From the NCBI RefSeq assembly GCF_001485495.1, contig NZ_BCNF01000022.1, positions 1-64,000 on the forward strand: 64,000 bases of DNA, in the 5' to 3' direction. The stretch is from Gordonia desulfuricans NBRC 100010 (GTDB lineage: Bacteria > Actinomycetota > Actinomycetes > Mycobacteriales > Mycobacteriaceae). The notes under the pieces were generated by a model that searched no databases, had not been told where the DNA came from, and saw nothing but the letters and a program-made list of their open reading frames with translations. The first letter of the stretch is position 1; every line of letters begins with the position of its first letter. Positions 61,120-64,000 of the stretch are shown in pieces. The position numbers and the translations under genes are program-made.

Positions 61120-62919
61120 TCATGAGTCCGACTGTGGCGAAGGTGGATTCACCACATCAACGCTCCGCGCGGCGAGATCGGCGAGGATTCCGAGTGCCTC
61201 GTCGACCTCCGCGGCCACCACCCCGCTGACCGGTCGGCGGGTACGGATGGCGGCCTGGCCGTAGATGGTCCGCAGCACCGCCCCGCGGACGAGCTCATCG
61301 TGGATTCCGTTGAGCCGCTGGATCAGTGGATTGGTCGTGTTGAGCACCAGGGTCGGCCGTCCGTCCACCGGCTCGGTGTCGGTGACCAGGCCCGCCAACG
61401 CCGACAACCATGCGTCGGCCTTGCCCTCGACATTGGCCAGCAACTGCTCACGATCGCGGTCGAGTTGTGCCGAATCATCGGTGATCAGCAGCGCGGCAAC
61501 CGATTCCGGGTCGAAGGCGCCGGTCTCGGCACGGCAGTCGAAACGCAGCAGGGCACGCCGGGCGGCGTCGAGCAGTACCGCGAACGTGTCGGCGTCGTCG
61601 GTGCCGGCCACCCCGATCTGGCCCAGCAGGTACTGCTGGGTGACCGGCTCACAGCTGACGTCGGGGTTCGCGTGGAGCAGTTCCCGGATGACGGCGGTCT
61701 CGAAGGCATGACCGGCATTGATCAGTCCCACACCACGATGGGTGAGGATGTCGGCGAGCACCCGGAAGTCGTCGACACTCGAGGTGTATCGCAGCGTGCC
61801 GAAGCGGGCGCGGAACGCCGACAACGACATCGGCCCCACATTGGTCTCGTACCGGCAGTGCCGGTCGACGAAGCGGAGCAGTTCCGGTGTCCGGTGGGCG
61901 ATCGACTTGATCCCCAGTTCGTGAACGGCGAGGAACCGTTCGCGCGCCGAGGTGTGATCACCGAGTCGGACGAGCCAGTCACTCACCTGGGCGGCAAGGC
62001 CGTCACGGACCTCGGCGAACAGTTCGTCGCGCACCAGCCCCTCCCGGGATGCGGTGAGCGCCAAGCCCTGTGCGTCGATCACCACCCGCACGAAATAGGC
62101 CCAGTCGGGCAGGAGGTCGGCGAGGTCGCCGACGAGCAGCCCCTTGACGTAGCACCGGTGCCCGGCCCGCTGGGTGGGATCCGACGCCGACGGCCGCACG
62201 TAGGCCACGCCACGCAACCCGGCCTGGGGCACCGACAACTCGAAGGTCTCGAGCGGGGTGAATCCGAATTCGTCCTGGCAGAAGGCGATCCGCCGGGCCG
62301 CACGCTCGCCTGCGTTGAGATCGGCACCGAACGGATCGGCCACGGGGGTGATGGTCTCACCGTTCACCCGGACCGGGGTCCGGCGCAGACCGATGTAGTC
62401 GGTGACCAGCCGCCGCACCCGATGGGGATGCAACCATTTCTCGCTGCCGCGCCGGGCACGCAGCCGGATGGTGGTGCCGGGCTCGGCGCGGGTGCCGTCG
62501 GCCACCGTGAACCGGCCGGCCACCGACCCCGACCATCCCACCGGCTGCCCGCCGGGCGTGCGGGAGTCGACGTCGATGGCGTCGGCGACGAGGAAGGCGC
62601 TGAGCAGCCCCACCCCGAACTGTCCGATGGTGTCCTCGGCGGCGAATCCGAGATCGTCGCGTTTGGAACTGCGCCCGATGGTGCCGAGCAGGTCGGCGAT
62701 CACCGACCGCGACATCCCGCAGCCGTGATCGTCGATGCGGAACTCCACACCGTCTGTCTCGATGGCGATCTCGGTGTCGGCGGTACCGGCGACGGTGTGT
62801 GCGTCGAGGGCGTTCTGCACCAATTCGCGAACGTAGACACCCGGATTCGAGTACAGGTTGGTGCCGAGCACGTCGATCAGTGAGCGCAGGTCGACGTCGT
62901 AGGCGCCAGGTGAGCTCAT
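61120..62919 (-). CDS. HSP90-family (HtpG-like) ATPase
   Basis: A 599-residue protein with the GHKL ATP site at the N-terminus: YSNPGVYVRELVQNALDAH, IDDHGCGMS, GTIGRSSKR and IGQFGVGLLSAF. The middle domain contains ADLLPDWAYFVRVVIDAQGLALTASREGL, including the catalytic-loop Arg. It diverges from housekeeping HtpG and has a shortened C-terminal domain. ATG 62919 is chosen because TAGGAT lies 7 nt upstream; ATG 62928 overlaps that box. It is probably expressed with the helical-repeat protein. Confidence 0.83.
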   Translation of the reverse strand: MSSPGAYDVDLRSLIDVLGTNLYSNPGVYVRELVQNALDAHTVAGTADTEIAIETDGVEFRIDDHGCGMSRSVIADLLGTIGRSSKRDDLGFAAEDTIGQFGVGLLSAFLVADAIDVDSRTPGGQPVGWSGSVAGRFTVADGTRAEPGTTIRLRARRGSEKWLHPHRVRRLVTDYIGLRRTPVRVNGETITPVADPFGADLNAGERAARRIAFCQDEFGFTPLETFELSVPQAGLRGVAYVRPSASDPTQRAGHRCYVKGLLVGDLADLLPDWAYFVRVVIDAQGLALTASREGLVRDELFAEVRDGLAAQVSDWLVRLGDHTSARERFLAVHELGIKSIAHRTPELLRFVDRHCRYETNVGPMSLSAFRARFGTLRYTSSVDDFRVLADILTHRGVGLINAGHAFETAVIRELLHANPDVSCEPVTQQYLLGQIGVAGTDDADTFAVLLDAARRALLRFDCRAETGAFDPESVAALLITDDSAQLDRDREQLLANVEGKADAWLSALAGLVTDTEPVDGRPTLVLNTTNPLIQRLNGIHDELVRGAVLRTIYGQAAIRTRRPVSGVVAAEVDEALGILADLAARSVDVVNPPSPQSDS

Positions 62920-62926
62920 GGCGGTC

Positions 62927-62932
62927 ATCCTA
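62927..62932 (-). promoter_or_regulatory. -10 box of the HSP90-like gene
   Basis: TAGGAT on the minus strand ends 7 nt before ATG 62919, giving a leaderless transcript that begins at that ATG. Confidence 0.55.
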
Positions 62933-62945
62933 CGGTGAGCAGGAT

Positions 62946-63968
62946 TCAGCCTCCGGAAGACCCTCCACTGCGCAACTGTTCGAGCACCTTGCCGCCGATC
63001 TCACCGAGCAGACCCGGACCCACATCGGGCAGTTCGTCGGTGGACAACAGCGGTTTGCGGGAGGCGGGAAGTCCGGCGGTGCGGGTGGCCTCCACCCGGA
63101 TACCGGTCTGCTTGTCCTTGGCCAGCGGGGTGGTGTACTTCGCCAGATCGGTGGGAGTGGTCACGGTGCTCACCACTTTCAGCCCGGTCGATCCGAAATC
63201 GGCTGCCGCCCTGCGAATGTGGTTGGGCGAGGTGACGAGGACGATGTCGGTGATGCCGCGGGGCCGCAGGATCGGGGCGGTGTTCTGCGCATTCGACACG
63301 GTGGAGACCGACTGCTCCTCGGTGACGATCCGCGTGGCGTCGACACCCTTGCGGATCAGCCAGGCCCGCATCGCGCCGGCCTCGGTCACCCCGTTCTGCG
63401 GTTTGCCGCCGGTGACGACGATCGGCGCCGACGGCAGCACCTGCGCCTGCGCGAGCCCGGCCTCGAGCCGTTTGACCAGTTCAGGGGCCATCTCACCCTT
63501 CGGACTCAACCCGAATCCGAGGATGACGATGGCCGGGTTGCCGGCCACCTGCTGCGGCTGGGTGGCGGGCACGATGGCCGCGGCGGCCGTCACCGCCTCG
63601 GTGACCGTTCGCGCGGTTCCGGCGAGCAGCGGGTTGACCACGGCGAGCCGCCTCAGGGCGGCGGACGCGGTGCTCGCATCGTCGACCTGATCGCTCCAGA
63701 TCGCCTGCAGGGCCAGCGATTGGCCGTCGGCCGGCGAGAGCGTGACCGCCTGCCGGAGGGCATCCAGGCCACCGGTCACGTCGCCGGTGCCGAACTTCTG
63801 CTGGGCGTCGTTGTAGAGCGTCGCCGGATCGGTGGCCACGGCCACGGTCTGTACCCGCGGATGCTCCCCCACGGGAATCGAGCCCACCGCGGCACCGGTC
63901 ACGGCCGACGCCACGATCACCCCGGCCGCCACATAACGGAATCGCTTCACTCTGGTCACACCAGTCAC
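62946..63968 (-). CDS. DUF218/YdcF-like envelope protein
   Basis: A 340-residue protein with an N-terminal signal or anchor (YVAAGVIVASAVTGAAVGS), a TPR-like stretch (TLYNDAQQKFGTGDVTGGLDALRQAV) and a DUF218 domain from about residue 150 (AIVILGFGLSPKGEM; VVTGGKPQNGVTEAGAMRAWL; TEEQSVSTVSNAQN; VTSPNHIRRA). DUF218 proteins act in the envelope with unclear roles. GTG 63968 is chosen because TACTGT lies 7 nt before it; TTG 63995 would add nine residues. The gene ends 17 bp upstream of the HSP90-like start. Confidence 0.75.
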   Translation of the reverse strand: MTGVTRVKRFRYVAAGVIVASAVTGAAVGSIPVGEHPRVQTVAVATDPATLYNDAQQKFGTGDVTGGLDALRQAVTLSPADGQSLALQAIWSDQVDDASTASAALRRLAVVNPLLAGTARTVTEAVTAAAAIVPATQPQQVAGNPAIVILGFGLSPKGEMAPELVKRLEAGLAQAQVLPSAPIVVTGGKPQNGVTEAGAMRAWLIRKGVDATRIVTEEQSVSTVSNAQNTAPILRPRGITDIVLVTSPNHIRRAAADFGSTGLKVVSTVTTPTDLAKYTTPLAKDKQTGIRVEATRTAGLPASRKPLLSTDELPDVGPGLLGEIGGKVLEQLRSGGSSGG

Positions 63969-63975
63969 TGGCGTA

Positions 63976-63981
63976 ACAGTA
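63976..63981 (-). promoter_or_regulatory. -10 box of the DUF218 gene
   Basis: TACTGT on the minus strand ends 7 nt before GTG 63968. It supports a leaderless start, but the upstream region runs off the window. Confidence 0.4.
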
Positions 63982-64000
63982 ACGGTCTTCGGCAACAGCC

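Noticed and set aside
59712-61229. 505-codon open frame on the plus strand
   Set aside because: Antisense to the helical-repeat protein; Arg/Gly/His-rich, no domain and no ribosome site.

Overview
The window is GC-rich, densely coded chromosomal DNA from an actinobacterium of the mycolic-acid group (Mycobacteriales). Supporting signs are a mycobacterial-type MMPL transporter, an R2-like ligand-binding oxidase with every metal ligand and cross-link residue at a constant offset from the Mycobacterium tuberculosis protein, a LigD in the POL-PE-LIG order, a palindrome matching the KstR cholesterol-regulon motif, and many genes whose start codon lies 6-7 nt after a TANNNT -10 box, as expected for leaderless mRNAs. 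Gordonia or a close relative is my best guess, but the genus is inferred. No rRNA, complete tRNA, transposase, integrase, prophage or CRISPR was recognised.

Layout. 1-4.5 kb: NDMA-type alcohol dehydrogenase, divergent MMPL transporter, R2lox oxidase. 4.5-9.5 kb: five-gene oligopeptide/nickel-type ABC importer with ATGA junctions throughout. 9.6-11.7 kb: HsaD-like C-C hydrolase behind a KstR-type operator, and a small SPFH protein. 11.7-17.5 kb: fadA-fadB beta-oxidation operon, divergent tandem-TetR regulator coupled to a class III adenylyl cyclase. 17.4-20.6 kb: modABC and a molybdate-type HTH-TOBE regulator. 20.6-23.1 kb: CMD-family protein and a two-gene drug-type ABC exporter. 23.2-29.9 kb: FCD-type GntR regulator and a five-gene aromatic meta-cleavage operon ending in an acetoacetyl-CoA synthetase-like ligase, then a hairpin-repeat array. 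30.1-33.3 kb: ROK regulator, sigma factor with a SnoaL-like tail, VOC protein.

33.4-42.5 kb is a catabolic island with visibly lower GC: M20 amidohydrolase, glyoxalase-like protein, a MerR-XRE-cupin regulator, then an operon NCS1 permease - RidA - HpaB-type flavin monooxygenase - flavin reductase - metal-dependent cyclase-family hydrolase, and a divergent L-serine dehydratase. The set resembles the division of labour in the Rut pyrimidine pathway but uses different enzyme families. It is the best candidate here for an undescribed pathway; the substrate is unknown.

42.6-49.5 kb: histidine-phosphatase-like protein lacking the second catalytic His, an APH-type kinase plus acyl-CoA dehydrogenase pair (a split version of the ACAD10/11 architecture), two TetR regulators, an MpaB-family protein and an FMN alpha-hydroxyacid oxidase. 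49.5-52.5 kb: LysE exporter, divergent LysG-type regulator, MFS transporter. 52.6-53.2 kb: four-copy tandem repeat. 53.2-58.3 kb: Ku and LigD (bacterial NHEJ) divergently arranged, dienelactone hydrolase, metallophosphoesterase. 58.3-64 kb: a 930-residue helical-repeat protein paired with an HSP90-like ATPase, then a secreted or anchored DUF218 protein.

Overall the window mixes lipid/sterol and aromatic catabolism, transport, cAMP and transcriptional control, and DNA repair. Functions come from motifs and family knowledge; no database search was possible.
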